A stretch of DNA of 59,697 nucleotides. Source: Colwellia sp. (GTDB lineage Bacteria > Pseudomonadota > Gammaproteobacteria > Enterobacterales > Alteromonadaceae). Below, piece by piece: positions 17,586-26,862 of this stretch. Position numbers and translations under genes: made by a program. Numbering within the stretch: position 1 is the stretch's first letter; every line of letters begins with the position of its first letter. A model generated the notes under the pieces. The model did no database searches. It was not told the origin of the DNA and saw nothing but the letters and a program-made list of their open reading frames with translations. Where the stretch lies: positions 101,406 through 161,102 of the forward strand of contig JAHDIK010000010.1 in the NCBI GenBank assembly GCA_020630795.1, in the 5' to 3' direction.

Positions 17586-17603
17586 ATACGAACTCAATCG
17601 TAT
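17586..17603. promoter_or_regulatory. Candidate operator of the BlaI-like repressor
   Basis: ATACGA (17586-17591) and TCGTAT (17598-17603) are perfect inverted repeats separated by ACTCAA, placed 41-58 bp upstream of the repressor start. BlaI-family repressors usually bind dyads in their own promoters. The match to the TACA/TGTA consensus is only partial. Confidence 0.35.
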
Positions 17604-17671
17604 CTCGTGTTGATAAATTGAGCAACCCTATTTATATTGTTTATAAGGTATTTATATATAAATATCTGTTT

Positions 17672-18550
17672 TTACATGGCTTGTTTTTCACAAATATCTG
17701 CGTAATGTTCGCCTAATCGGGTAACTGTTTCTGGTCCAGCTTCGTTATTAAAGTTAATCATACCAGCAGCAAAAGTAGAAACTACGGTTGAACCAAGCTT
17801 AAAACGACCCATTTCGTCACCTTTCTTTAAATGAATGGCATCAACGCCCGAGGCTGGGTAAGTCCAAGTAAATACGTCTTTACCTGTAGGAGGTGTAATA
17901 GTGCCAGCCCATACAGTTTCTATGCTAGCAACTATTGTTGCTCCTACTAGTACCATTGATAAAGGGCCATGTGCAGTATCAAAAATAGCGACTACACGCT
18001 CATTTCTTGCGAAAAGATCAGGAACATTTTTAGCTGTTAAAGGGTTTACAGAGAATAGCTCGCCCGGAACATAAATCATCTTTCTTAACGTGGCAGCCAT
18101 TGGCATATGGATACGATGGTAGTCTTTTGGTGCTAAATAAATACAAGAGAACTTACCATCTTCGAATAGCTTTGCATCTTCCTCGTTGCCGCCAAGCAAG
18201 CTTTGAAGGCTATAATTAAAACCTTTTGCCTGAATAAGTTGTCCGTTTTCAATGTCGCCTTGTTGGCTAATTGCGCCGTCTACAGGGTAACACAGTGTAG
18301 TTTCATCATTGTCTATATTGCGCGCACCATCTTCTAGTTCACGCGTAAAAAAGTCATTGAACGTTTTAAAGTCTGTTGCATTTTTTAACTTTGCTTCGCT
18401 CATATTGATTTTATAAGTTTTGATAAACCATTCAATAAACTTAGTTGTGAACCAGCCTGCTTCAGCGGCGGCAAACTTTCCCATTAAACGTGAAATAGCA
18501 TGCTTAGGCATGATGTATTGAAGTGTTATTTTTATTTTATCTAAAAGCAC
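17672..18550 (-). CDS. psd: Phosphatidylserine decarboxylase proenzyme
   Basis: Psd converts phosphatidylserine to phosphatidylethanolamine at the inner membrane. The proenzyme cleaves itself at the LGST motif to make a pyruvoyl group on the serine, which is Ser254 here (FKLGSTVVS). [10 protein letters not shown] carries the conserved histidine, and YPVDGAIS is another family motif. The length of 292 residues is typical. The start is GTG with AAAGGAAAAAC upstream. It follows rsgA by 42 bp in the usual rsgA-psd order. Confidence 0.95.
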   Translation of the reverse strand: MLLDKIKITLQYIMPKHAISRLMGKFAAAEAGWFTTKFIEWFIKTYKINMSEAKLKNATDFKTFNDFFTRELEDGARNIDNDETTLCYPVDGAISQQGDIENGQLIQAKGFNYSLQSLLGGNEEDAKLFEDGKFSCIYLAPKDYHRIHMPMAATLRKMIYVPGELFSVNPLTAKNVPDLFARNERVVAIFDTAHGPLSMVLVGATIVASIETVWAGTITPPTGKDVFTWTYPASGVDAIHLKKGDEMGRFKLGSTVVSTFAAGMINFNNEAGPETVTRLGEHYADICEKQAM

Positions 18551-18592
18551 TGTTTTTCCTTTAATTTTACTTTTTTATCTAAATATTAATGA

Positions 18593-19630
18593 TTAATCGT
18601 TAAAACGAGACGTGAGCTTGTTGTCATTTAAGCTTGATAAAATTCGTTGAAAGCTCGCTAATCGTTTTGGATGAATTTTGTTGTTTTCAGTTGCTGATAC
18701 AAGTGCGCAGCCAGGATCTGTTTGATGTTTACAATCTCTGAACTTACAGGTGCCAATAAAATCTGAAAATTCGATAAAGCCATTTGTTACTTGATCTGGT
18801 GTTAGGTGCCATAGTCCAAACTCTCTTATGCCTGGAGAGTCAATTAAGTCGCCACCATCTTCAAAGTGGAACAATCGAGCAACTGTCGTTGTATGTTGTC
18901 CTAACCCCGAGTTTTCAGATACTTGATTGGTAATTAATGATAGGTTGGGCATGAGCGAGTTCACTAATGTAGATTTACCCACGCCAGATTGACCAACAAA
19001 AATGCTCGTATGTTGATCAAGTTGCTTTCTTAACGTACTGATACCATCTTGGGTTTTATTACTCACGTAAAGTATTTGGTAACCAATTGATTGATATATG
19101 GCTAATTGAGATTCTATTTCTTGTTTATTTTCGTTGTCCAGTAAATCGATTTTATTTAATACAATAATCGGAGTAATACCCGTTTGTTCAGCCGCAACTA
19201 AGTAGCGATCAATAATGTCGGCATTAAACGCTGGCAATACTGATGAAACAATAAGTATTTGCGAGATATTAGCGGCAATTGGTTTTACGCCATCATAAAC
19301 ATCAGGGCGACTTAATATTGAAGCACGCTCATGCACGGCTTCAATAACTCCGGTAATACTATGTTTGGTTTGTTTTCCTAAGCGCCACAAAACCTTGTCG
19401 CCGCATACTAGCGATTTAACACTTCTGCGTATATTACAGCGGTAACAGTTTTGGTTTTGGTCTTCAACATCAGCATGTTGGCCGAATCGACTAATTACCG
19501 TACCGACTTCAGGATCGCCTAACTCGTCATCAAGCCACTCTACGCTATCAGTTTTCTTACTAAGCTTTTTGTTCTGATTCGCATTAATGCGTCTAACCTG
19601 ACCTTTGGTCAGCTTTTTCTTTTTAGCCAC
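18593..19630 (-). CDS. rsgA: Small ribosomal subunit biogenesis GTPase RsgA
   Basis: RsgA is a circularly permuted GTPase acting late in 30S assembly. It has an N-terminal OB fold, then G4 (LNKIDLL) before G1 (GQSGVGKSTLVN) and G3 (DSPGIREFGL), which is the permuted order. A C-terminal zinc site follows in CKFRDCKHQTDPGCAL. The N-terminus is very basic (KKKKLTKGQVRR). The start is GTG. It is divergent from orn, as in E. coli. Confidence 0.96.
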   Translation of the reverse strand: MAKKKKLTKGQVRRINANQNKKLSKKTDSVEWLDDELGDPEVGTVISRFGQHADVEDQNQNCYRCNIRRSVKSLVCGDKVLWRLGKQTKHSITGVIEAVHERASILSRPDVYDGVKPIAANISQILIVSSVLPAFNADIIDRYLVAAEQTGITPIIVLNKIDLLDNENKQEIESQLAIYQSIGYQILYVSNKTQDGISTLRKQLDQHTSIFVGQSGVGKSTLVNSLMPNLSLITNQVSENSGLGQHTTTVARLFHFEDGGDLIDSPGIREFGLWHLTPDQVTNGFIEFSDFIGTCKFRDCKHQTDPGCALVSATENNKIHPKRLASFQRILSSLNDNKLTSRFND

Positions 19631-19787
19631 GATGAATAGTCATATTTATATTTACTTATATTTAAGCGAAAGAGTTTTAAACATTATTTATTGTCACGTA
19701 TTATACTGACAAAATAGAATTTCATCTAACACTTGTCATTTTAGCAAGAAATATAATGGGTGTTTGTGTAGTAACAAGGAAAATATT

Positions 19788-20333
19788 ATGGCTCGATGTG
19801 ATACAAATTTGATTTGGTTAGACCTTGAAATGACAGGGTTAGAGCCCAAAACCGATGTGATTCTAGAAATTGCGAGTATTGTTACAGACGGCCAATTAAA
19901 TATTCTTGAAGAAGGGCCTGTTTTTGCTATTTATCAGCCTGACGATGTACTCGATAATATGAGCCCTTGGTGTGTTGAGCATCATGGGAAGTCTGGTTTA
20001 ACTAAACGTTGTAGAGAAAGTAGTACCAATATTGAAACAGCTACACGTGAAACCCTTAAGTTTGTAGAACAATATGTTCCTAAAGGTATATCACCTATGT
20101 GCGGCAATAGTATTGGTCAAGACCGCCGTTTTGTTAATAAATACATGCCTGACTTTGAAGACTATTTTCATTACAGAAACATAGATGTAAGTACGATTAA
20201 AGAGCTTGCTAGACGCTGGAAACCTGAAGTGTTAGATAAAGTTGTGAAAACGGGTGTTCACTTAGCGCTTGATGATATTCGTGAGTCTATTGCTGAATTG
20301 AAAGTTTATCAGGAACACTTTTTTAATATTTAA
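19788..20333 (+). CDS. orn: Oligoribonuclease
   Basis: Orn degrades di- and oligoribonucleotides, including pGpG, to mononucleotides. The DEDDh exonuclease motifs are [11 protein letters not shown] (Exo I), [11 protein letters not shown] (Exo II) and [11 protein letters not shown] (Exo III). An upstream in-frame start at 19764 exists, but the ATG at 19788 has AAGGAAA upstream and gives 181 residues, the exact length of E. coli Orn. A clear terminator follows. Confidence 0.97.
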   Translation: MARCDTNLIWLDLEMTGLEPKTDVILEIASIVTDGQLNILEEGPVFAIYQPDDVLDNMSPWCVEHHGKSGLTKRCRESSTNIETATRETLKFVEQYVPKGISPMCGNSIGQDRRFVNKYMPDFEDYFHYRNIDVSTIKELARRWKPEVLDKVVKTGVHLALDDIRESIAELKVYQEHFFNI

Positions 20334-20350
20334 GTTTATCTCCTATTCTT

Positions 20351-20375
20351 AAGGGTACGTTCAGTACCCTTTTTT
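20351..20375 (+). terminator. Rho-independent terminator of orn
   Basis: AAGGGTAC (20351-20358) pairs with GTACCCTT (20364-20371) around GTTCA, followed by a T run, 18 bp past the orn stop. Confidence 0.9.
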
Positions 20376-20417
20376 GTACTTCAAAGCTTTTATGACTCTC
20401 TTTTAATATGTTTTTCT

Positions 20418-20434
20418 TGCAGGTCAGACCAGTT
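20418..20434. promoter_or_regulatory. FadR-like operator upstream of the DUF4442 gene
   Basis: The 17-mer TGCAGGTCAGACCAGTT contains a perfect GGTC-A-GACC dyad and closely resembles the gammaproteobacterial FadR consensus as I recall it (ANCTGGTCNGACNNGTT). It lies just upstream of the Shine-Dalgarno of a leader ORF and 50 bp before a gene with a hotdog-fold thioesterase-like product. Such a site near the transcript start would fit control by acyl-CoA. FadR itself is not in the window. Confidence 0.5.
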
Positions 20435-20447
20435 TGGGGGAGAATAA

Positions 20448-20474
20448 ATGTTCTCAATTTGTACACATATTTAG
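20448..20474 (+). CDS. Possible 8-codon leader peptide ahead of the DUF4442 gene
   Basis: ATG TTC TCA ATT TGT ACA CAT ATT TAG encodes MFSICTHI. A very strong Shine-Dalgarno, GGGGGAG (20436-20442), lies 5 bp before its ATG. Its TAG stop is embedded in the AGGAG ribosome-binding site of the following gene, so translation of the two could be coupled. It is very short and may not be functional. Confidence 0.35.
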   Translation: MFSICTHI

Positions 20475-20483
20475 GAGATAAAA

Positions 20484-20975
20484 ATGAGTAATCGTTTCAG
20501 TCGTGCAATTAATCGAATCAATAAACTGCCAGAGAAGGTACGTCCATTTTTATTAACTAAATTGTTTTGTTCGCAAGTACATTTTGCTAATACTTCCAAT
20601 GTTAAAATATTAAGCATCTCAAAAAATAAAGTCGTCATGACGATTAAAAATCGTAAAAAGGTTCAAAATCATATTGGTGGCGTTCACGCACTTGCTGCGG
20701 GTTTGTTGGCTGAATCGGCGTCTGGTATTGTGTTTGGGATTAATATTCCTGATACCTGTTTACCGCTCATCAAAACAATTAAATTAGATTTTAAAAAACG
20801 AATGCAAGGGGATTTGCTTGCCGTAGCGACAATTTCTGATGAAGATATTGCAACAATGAATAGTTCAGAAAAAGGTAATTTATTAGTGTCAGTTAAAATT
20901 ACTGACGAAACCTGTGAAGAACCTATATTCTGTGAGATGGATTGGGCATGGGTAACGAAGCGCCCTAAGTCTTAA
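20484..20975 (+). CDS. DUF4442 family protein (hotdog-fold, thioesterase-like)
   Basis: The 163-residue protein resembles the DUF4442 family, which has the hotdog fold of acyl-CoA thioesterases. Visible are the HIGGVHALAAGLLAESASG helix, where hotdog enzymes carry the catalytic acidic residue, and the strands FKKRMQGDLLAVATI and LLVSVKITDE. AGGAGATAAAA gives a strong ribosome-binding site. It has its own promoter region with a FadR-like site and a terminator downstream, so it is probably monocistronic. An acyl-thioester substrate is inferred. Confidence 0.8.
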   Translation: MSNRFSRAINRINKLPEKVRPFLLTKLFCSQVHFANTSNVKILSISKNKVVMTIKNRKKVQNHIGGVHALAAGLLAESASGIVFGINIPDTCLPLIKTIKLDFKKRMQGDLLAVATISDEDIATMNSSEKGNLLVSVKITDETCEEPIFCEMDWAWVTKRPKS

Positions 20976-21020
20976 AGTTTTATTAACAAACGTTTATTCG
21001 TAAGATTTTATTACTGAGTT

Positions 21021-21060
21021 AAAGAAGGGTTAATTATGATAAACATTGATTCTTCTTTAT
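21021..21060 (+). terminator. Probable terminator of the DUF4442 gene
   Basis: AAAGAAGGGTTAAT (21021-21034) pairs with ATTGATTCTTCTTT (21045-21058) with three G-U wobbles and a 10-nt loop, 45 bp past the stop. The T tract is part of the stem, so strength is uncertain. Confidence 0.5.
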
Positions 21061-21141
21061 AATTGCATAAACTAGCACTCATTAAAAATTAGTAGATTAC
21101 GTTTCTGTATAAGATTCGTATAAGCAGGGACCTACAATTTC

Positions 21142-24100
21142 ATGAGTTTCAAGTCACATATTCCCTTTTATCGCCAGATGTCTGGCATTTTAATCTTTCT
21201 ATTTTGTTTTCTATTTATAGTCGTTAGTTTAACGGCTTTTTTGCTATACAAACGAAATGTTCAAGTAGATGAATTAGTTAACGTTCATATTCCCCAAATT
21301 GAATTTACGAATAAGTTCAATAGCTTATTAAGGCAAAATAATATCTTAAATACTGCCTTACCTCGTAGCGAATTAGTTGATGAACTTAGTTCCACATTTG
21401 AACAGTTATCAATAAACCTTAATACAATATCGTCACTTTATTCAGGTAAATTTCAGAAAGTAAATCAGTTAACCCTTGAATTTACTAACATTAATGATGT
21501 AGTTAATCGCATAGAGGGAAATGCCGAACTTAATACAATGCTGAAGCTTACGGCGGTAGATCAGCTTGATACGTTAAATAAAATTTTACAGCAAGAAATT
21601 GACGCGAAAACTAAAGAGCAATCATCACTTAGCCAGCTAATTTCAGCTAGTGGAGCTTATATATATTCAGGACAGGCTAATGCGTATATTGATTCGATGC
21701 GTGTATTGAATCAACTGAACAAAACGCAGACATTATTAGCTAGCTCGTTAAATGAATTTGAACAGCTTAATATGAGTGTATCTGTAAAGCATTTTGAAGA
21801 AATGACCAAAGATATCGATTTAGCGATGGAAACTTGGCTAAGTGTTTTAACCACCGTTAAATCAGATAGAGATATTAGCGATAAAATTGAAGCGTTTAAG
21901 TCGCTTTTAAATACCGAAGAAAGAGTGCTTGGAAAATGGCACAGTCACTTACGTTTATCGGAAGAAGTTTATTCTCGCGTTAATGTTGTTAACGAATCTT
22001 TGAATGACTTAAATGCTGAAAATGTGATTAATTCGACTCTTGATACAAGCCATGCAGTAATTCCTGGTATTATCGCTAAAACAGCGGCTAAGTTTGACAT
22101 CACACTAACGCCAGAACATTACAATTATTTATTAGGCGGATTACTACTACTCGGTTTAGCGCTTATTTCACTCATTTTGATTCGAGTGCAATTTCGTTTA
22201 AGACGTTATGGCATTAATACCGTTAAGTTATGCCAAAGCTTGTTAGCTGATATTGATAATAAAACAGAACAAGGGAACTATGTTCAATCATCAGAGCACC
22301 TTAGAATTGTTGGCTTAATTCAACAAGTTAAAAAACCAGAGCATAGTGAAAGCCAATATCAAGCACTTGTTAAAATGCAAGAAGATAAAACAATGTTCTT
22401 GGCTAATAATCATCGTTTAATTCATTGGCGTTATGTACCTGGTCAAGAGTACATTGCTAATAATGAAAATGCTAAAGAGCTTTGTAGAGTTAACGATATT
22501 AACGTGGTGAATTGGCGTCAGTTGTTTAGCAAAAGCTCAATCAAAGATGTACTTTCTGTAGCTAAAACAGCACGCGATTCTCACGGAACATTGTCTTGTC
22601 CGGTTAAAACCAATAACGATATTCGTATGGATCTGTTGATTGATTTTGACGGAAAGGCTTGGTCTGGCACCTTGTATCGCAACGATAAAGTTGAACTACT
22701 TCAAGGAGCGCTCAATAAAGCTAAAAATAAACTTAAATCGGCAGAAAGCGATGTTCTAGAAGAAACAACCGCAAATACTGAAAAATACAGCAAAATGGTT
22801 CTTGGCGCTATGTTACAAAGCCAAGGGGGCTCTATCGATTCAGTTGGTGCGTCGCTACAAGTTTATCGTCAATTGTCGCGCGTATTCGATTGGTGTCGTC
22901 AATCGCAAATCGTTGCTCAATTGCAGCATAGTGGAAAATCTACTAAAACCAATAACATTAATTTTAAAGAAGAAATTCACGCGGTATTGTTTAACGCAAT
23001 GTCGGAAATTTATTTACAACGTAATCAGATTTACTTACAAACCGATCGTCAACTCACAACATTTGCCCAGATAGATCAGCGTTTGTTTCATAGAATGTTG
23101 CTAGGTGTAATTCGAGTTTCGTTGGCGGAGTTCTTTAACGCGAAAATGTTATTGAATTTAAAAGTTGTCGATTTAGATAACGGAACACAAACAATTAAAT
23201 TTACACTTGATGTAACGTCGTCTAAGCCAGTTAAAGCGATACCAGACTTGGTAAACCGTCTTGTTAATGAAGATCGCAAGGTTACCGCCTCGTTAGATAT
23301 AATCTTTTATTTAAGAACATTGATGTACAACTTGAACATTAATGATATTCAAACCTCGTTACAAGACAATGGCTTTAAACTGTTTTTTGAAGCGCAAATT
23401 CTTGTAGGAAGTGAAGTTGCTAACCAACGAGAATTGCCGTTACGTGGTAATTTAAAGCAAGAAAATATTGTATTGCTGTCTGACTGTGACTACACCGAAC
23501 AAGTAGTTTCAGATGCGGTAACAGGACTCACAGGCTCAATAAAAACCTTAAGTACTGTTGATGCTTTGGTAAGTCAGTACCCTCAAGAGGTTGTTGAAAA
23601 ACGACCAATTAATTTAATTATTGTTGGTGAAGCTGCCTTTAAGGAGCAGCATGAACAGTTAGATGAGTATGTAAATTCTTTAAGCACAAGTGCGCAGCCT
23701 AAATTACTCTTTATGCAACCGGCGCAAGGGTCGTTGTTGCATAAAGTGGGCTTGTATAATCAGGCCGCTACGCCACTGTGTCAGCGAAGCTTCCAAAAAC
23801 AAATTGTCGATTTATTAGAGAGTAAAAATAACGACAATCGATTAATAGAGCCAGAAATACTTCAAGAATTTCATTATTTACCAACGCGAGTTGAGTTGTT
23901 ATTGGCTGTGTCAAATCCTCAGGAGCACCAAACGCTAATTAGAATTTTACAGTGGTTAGGTATGCAAGTTCAGGTGGTTTCTCAGCCGCAAGCGATGGTT
24001 AAACAGTGGCAATCAGGCCGTTATTTGGTGTTGATCTCTGAGTTTTCTCAATCGCCGTTTATGTTAGTTTCAACAGGGCGTAATGTGCACCGTGGTGTAT

Positions 24101-24750
24101 TTACGTTTAAGGACCAGTTGTTTGATACTCCAGAAGGTATTATTTCAACAGTCATAAAAAATTGGAAGGTATCTAAGCTACCAAACGTTTTAGATATTAA
24201 AGCCCTTACGTCACTATTAGCCCCTTGGTTGAAGTCAAATACTTCAGTTGTAGCGCAAAAAGATACAGTGAAAAAATCTGAACCTAAAGTACAGAAAATT
24301 CAGTCGTTGAATGACTTTTTAAGTGAAAGCGAAGTGCTTAACGAAGAAGACAAAGCCTACTTAAGCCAATCTAAAATTTTCTTACCTGAAAAGTCAGAAT
24401 TACCTGTTGATGTGGTATTTGATTTATCTGAATATGCAAGAAATCAAGGCTCATCAGAACTGGCCTCTTACATGTTAGATGAATATATGGCTGATGTAGA
24501 GCAAGCGGTTACGATAATTGATGAATCTATTAAAGCTAACGACTTTGCTGGAGCGTTAAAGCCACTAACTAATGTTTCTAAACTGTCGGAAGTGATGGCA
24601 GCGTCTGATTTAAAACGTACTGCTGGTTTATTTAAAGAAAGTTTAGATAAGAGTATTGCTAACCGAAGTGCAGACACTAAATTATCGGAAACTTTCGGAA
24701 CGTTCAAGCATGAATGCCAACGTTTAATTGCTTTTTCAGAGGCAATTTAA
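21142..24750 (+). CDS. Degenerate hybrid histidine kinase-like membrane protein
   Basis: The 1202-residue protein looks like a BarA-type hybrid kinase that has lost its chemistry. In order: a membrane segment (about 14-34), a long helical periplasmic region (about 40-325), a second membrane segment (about 328-347), a linker, helices in the position of HisKA (about 550-600), a HATPase-like stretch (about 610-765), two receiver-like domains (about 775-905 and 910-1025) and a C-terminal HPt-like helical bundle (about 1085-1195). None of the key residues is evident. The HisKA position reads GAMLQSQGGS with no histidine; the N box is absent (RMLLGVIRVSLAEF); the receiver aspartate positions read NLIIVGEAA and YLVLISEFS; the HPt histidine position reads KPLTNVSKLS. 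The open frame is long and intact, so it is probably a functional non-catalytic scaffold or sensor. Confidence 0.7.
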   Translation: MSFKSHIPFYRQMSGILIFLFCFLFIVVSLTAFLLYKRNVQVDELVNVHIPQIEFTNKFNSLLRQNNILNTALPRSELVDELSSTFEQLSINLNTISSLYSGKFQKVNQLTLEFTNINDVVNRIEGNAELNTMLKLTAVDQLDTLNKILQQEIDAKTKEQSSLSQLISASGAYIYSGQANAYIDSMRVLNQLNKTQTLLASSLNEFEQLNMSVSVKHFEEMTKDIDLAMETWLSVLTTVKSDRDISDKIEAFKSLLNTEERVLGKWHSHLRLSEEVYSRVNVVNESLNDLNAENVINSTLDTSHAVIPGIIAKTAAKFDITLTPEHYNYLLGGLLLLGLALISLILIRVQFRLRRYGINTVKLCQSLLADIDNKTEQGNYVQSSEHLRIVGLIQQVKKPEHSESQYQALVKMQEDKTMFLANNHRLIHWRYVPGQEYIANNENAKELCRVNDINVVNWRQLFSKSSIKDVLSVAKTARDSHGTLSCPVKTNNDIRMDLLIDFDGKAWSGTLYRNDKVELLQGALNKAKNKLKSAESDVLEETTANTEKYSKMVLGAMLQSQGGSIDSVGASLQVYRQLSRVFDWCRQSQIVAQLQHSGKSTKTNNINFKEEIHAVLFNAMSEIYLQRNQIYLQTDRQLTTFAQIDQRLFHRMLLGVIRVSLAEFFNAKMLLNLKVVDLDNGTQTIKFTLDVTSSKPVKAIPDLVNRLVNEDRKVTASLDIIFYLRTLMYNLNINDIQTSLQDNGFKLFFEAQILVGSEVANQRELPLRGNLKQENIVLLSDCDYTEQVVSDAVTGLTGSIKTLSTVDALVSQYPQEVVEKRPINLIIVGEAAFKEQHEQLDEYVNSLSTSAQPKLLFMQPAQGSLLHKVGLYNQAATPLCQRSFQKQIVDLLESKNNDNRLIEPEILQEFHYLPTRVELLLAVSNPQEHQTLIRILQWLGMQVQVVSQPQAMVKQWQSGRYLVLISEFSQSPFMLVSTGRNVHRGVFTFKDQLFDTPEGIISTVIKNWKVSKLPNVLDIKALTSLLAPWLKSNTSVVAQKDTVKKSEPKVQKIQSLNDFLSESEVLNEEDKAYLSQSKIFLPEKSELPVDVVFDLSEYARNQGSSELASYMLDEYMADVEQAVTIIDESIKANDFAGALKPLTNVSKLSEVMAASDLKRTAGLFKESLDKSIANRSADTKLSETFGTFKHECQRLIAFSEAI

Positions 24751-24785
24751 AGTGTTAATTAATCAGTTAAATAAGGCTTAAGATA

Positions 24786-24971
24786 TTGAGCGCGGAAATC
24801 AATAATGTTGAAAGCCCTTGTATCAGAAATTGTTGTTTAAATAATGACGATGTTTGTTTGGGCTGTTTTCGCCATTTAACTGAAATTACGGGATGGCAAA
24901 ATAAGAGTAACGAAGACAAGCAGCAAATATTAATACGTTGCGAAGCTAGAAAAACAGCTCTTAAACGTTAA
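24786..24971 (+). CDS. DUF1289 domain-containing small protein
   Basis: A 61-residue protein with the DUF1289 pattern SPCIRNCCLNNDDVCLGC followed by FRHLTEITGW. The four spaced cysteines suggest metal or iron-sulfur binding, but no function is established for the family. The only start in range is TTG at 24786, 35 bp after the preceding stop, with a weak AAGG upstream, so it may be translated with the upstream gene. The C-terminus ends in a basic helix. Confidence 0.8.
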   Translation: MSAEINNVESPCIRNCCLNNDDVCLGCFRHLTEITGWQNKSNEDKQQILIRCEARKTALKR

Positions 24972-25000
24972 TGTTATAAACTAAAGTCGCAATGTTAGTG

Positions 25001-26146
25001 TTATGCGTCTCTAGGTAAACCTTTTTCAATTGTGCGGATCAAACGAGCTGTTAACCGAGTTTCATTCGCAAGATTGTCGTTTTCTCTTTTTTTACGTTGT
25101 TGTGCAATCGCCCATTCAATATGTTCAGCTACCATTTCATTTGCACTCGATAATTTGTCCGTTAACTGCGATAGCACTTCGTCACTAAACGGTGCATTTC
25201 CCAACGCAATCGCCAAATTTCTTTGCCAAGAATCAAAACCAATACGCCTTATAGGAGAGCCCTCTGTTTTTCGTAAAAAGAGCGTTTCATCCCAAGATAA
25301 TAACGATAATAAAGTGACGTTGTCTAAATTGTTTCTAGCGTTAAAGTCATCAAGTTCAGTGAGCTTTGCAAACTTGTTCCACGGACATATAAGCTGGCAG
25401 TCGTCACAGCCATATATTCTATTTCCAATGGCTTCCCTATACTCAACAGGAATTGAACCCCTTAGCTCAATGGTTAAATATGAAATGCATTTTCGAGCAT
25501 CAACTACGTAAGGTTCTACAATCGCGCCAGTAGGGCAGATTTTTATACAAGATACACATTTACCACAATCATTTGTTGGTTTTTTAGTGGTAGGTAATGG
25601 AAGATTTACAAATAACTCTCCAAGAAAAAACCACGAGCCTGCGTTTTTATTGATTACTAGGCTGTGTTTTCCTATCCATCCTAAGCCAGCCTTTTCAGCT
25701 ATAGGGCGTTCAAGCACAGGTGCTGAATCTACAAATGGCCTAAAATTAATACTTTCGCAGTATTCGGTTATTTTTGTGCCGAGTGTTTTCAAGCGTTTAC
25801 GCATAAGCTTATGGTAATCACGTCCAAGCGCATATCTACTTACGTAAGCATGATCCGGTTGCTTGAGAATTTTGGCAAATTGAGCGTTTTGTGGAAGGTA
25901 GTTCATTCGAACGCTAATACAACTTAGCGTACCTTCAACTAATTCATCGGGGTGCATTCGCATAGAATCGTTGCGTTCCATATACTCCATCTCACCATGA
26001 TAATTATTTTTAATCCATTGCTGGTAAGACTCTTTGTATTCAGATAGATCAATATCAGAAAATCCAATTTGAGCAAAACCTAATTCTTCGCCCCATTGGT
26101 GAATCTTCTCCGTTAAAATATCTATATTAATTTGAGCGTTTTCCAT
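25001..26146 (-). CDS. queG: Epoxyqueuosine reductase
   Basis: QueG performs the last step of queuosine biosynthesis on tRNA, reducing epoxyqueuosine with cobalamin and two [4Fe-4S] clusters. Cluster motifs are clear: CGKCVSCIKICPTGAI and CDDCQLICPWN, each with a contributing fourth cysteine. VDSAPVLERPIAEKAGLGWIG is the conserved central segment. The length of 381 residues is normal. It is divergent from tsaE. The nnr gene that stands between queG and tsaE in enterobacteria is missing. Confidence 0.95.
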   Translation of the reverse strand: MENAQINIDILTEKIHQWGEELGFAQIGFSDIDLSEYKESYQQWIKNNYHGEMEYMERNDSMRMHPDELVEGTLSCISVRMNYLPQNAQFAKILKQPDHAYVSRYALGRDYHKLMRKRLKTLGTKITEYCESINFRPFVDSAPVLERPIAEKAGLGWIGKHSLVINKNAGSWFFLGELFVNLPLPTTKKPTNDCGKCVSCIKICPTGAIVEPYVVDARKCISYLTIELRGSIPVEYREAIGNRIYGCDDCQLICPWNKFAKLTELDDFNARNNLDNVTLLSLLSWDETLFLRKTEGSPIRRIGFDSWQRNLAIALGNAPFSDEVLSQLTDKLSSANEMVAEHIEWAIAQQRKKRENDNLANETRLTARLIRTIEKGLPRDA

Positions 26147-26344
26147 CTTTTAAGGTCGTATATGGTTAAGGTTGTAAGTTTATCATTGATACACGTAGTT
26201 TGAATAAAATATTCGTGTTTAGATGATGAGAAAGCAATTAACGCAAGTTTTGTTACACATAAATAAACCATTACGTACTTAGGTTATTGCCAGAGAAAAT
26301 CAGTGAGGTAAACTAAGGGGATACAGCATAATTTACCATTTACA

Positions 26345-26827
26345 ATGAATATAAACTTAACAACAACGACATTTGAGTTAATCGACGAATCCGCCACTGT
26401 AAATATGGGAACAACGATTGCCAATATTATTAAAAATGACATAAAGAAGGGGCTTGTTGTTTATTTAAATGGAGATTTAGGTGCAGGAAAAACCACTTTA
26501 ACCAGAGGTTTTGTTCAGGCGATGGGGCATAAAGGTAATGTAAAAAGCCCTACTTATACGCTGGTAGAACCGTATGAGTTAGATGGATGGAACGTTTATC
26601 ATTTTGACTTATATCGATTGGGCGATCCTGAAGAGCTTGAGTTTATGGGAATTCGTGATTACTTTAACGAAACAAGTTGTTGTTTTGTTGAGTGGCCTGA
26701 AAAGGGAGAAGGTGTATTAGCTAAACCTGATCTCATCGTGAATATGGAATATGTTGGTACGCAACGAAAAATAACATTCGACGCTAAAACTACTGTAGCA
26801 GAACAGTTGATAGCAAAAATAAAATGA
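26345..26827 (+). CDS. tsaE: tRNA threonylcarbamoyladenosine biosynthesis ATPase TsaE
   Basis: TsaE drives the TsaB-TsaD complex that makes t6A37 in ANN-decoding tRNAs. Walker A is GDLGAGKTTLTRGF (about residues 41-54), followed by VKSPTYTLVEPYE, FDLYRLGDPEELEF and the FVEWPEKG motif. The length of 160 residues is normal. It is the first gene of the tsaE-amiB-mutL-miaA-hfq run, with 35 bp before amiB. The Shine-Dalgarno is weak. Confidence 0.95.
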   Translation: MNINLTTTTFELIDESATVNMGTTIANIIKNDIKKGLVVYLNGDLGAGKTTLTRGFVQAMGHKGNVKSPTYTLVEPYELDGWNVYHFDLYRLGDPEELEFMGIRDYFNETSCCFVEWPEKGEGVLAKPDLIVNMEYVGTQRKITFDAKTTVAEQLIAKIK

Positions 26828-26862
26828 ATAAATAAAAATTGAATGCATTTTGAAGGAAAACC

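Noticed and set aside
17649..17664. AT-only palindrome ATTTATATATAAAT downstream of psd
   Set aside because: It has no GC pairs and no T run, so it would not form a stable terminator. It is within chance for such AT-rich spacers.
25032..25817. Plus-strand reading frames of 159 and 76 codons opposite queG
   Set aside because: They mirror the conserved queG coding sequence on the other strand and show no ribosome-binding site or protein character.
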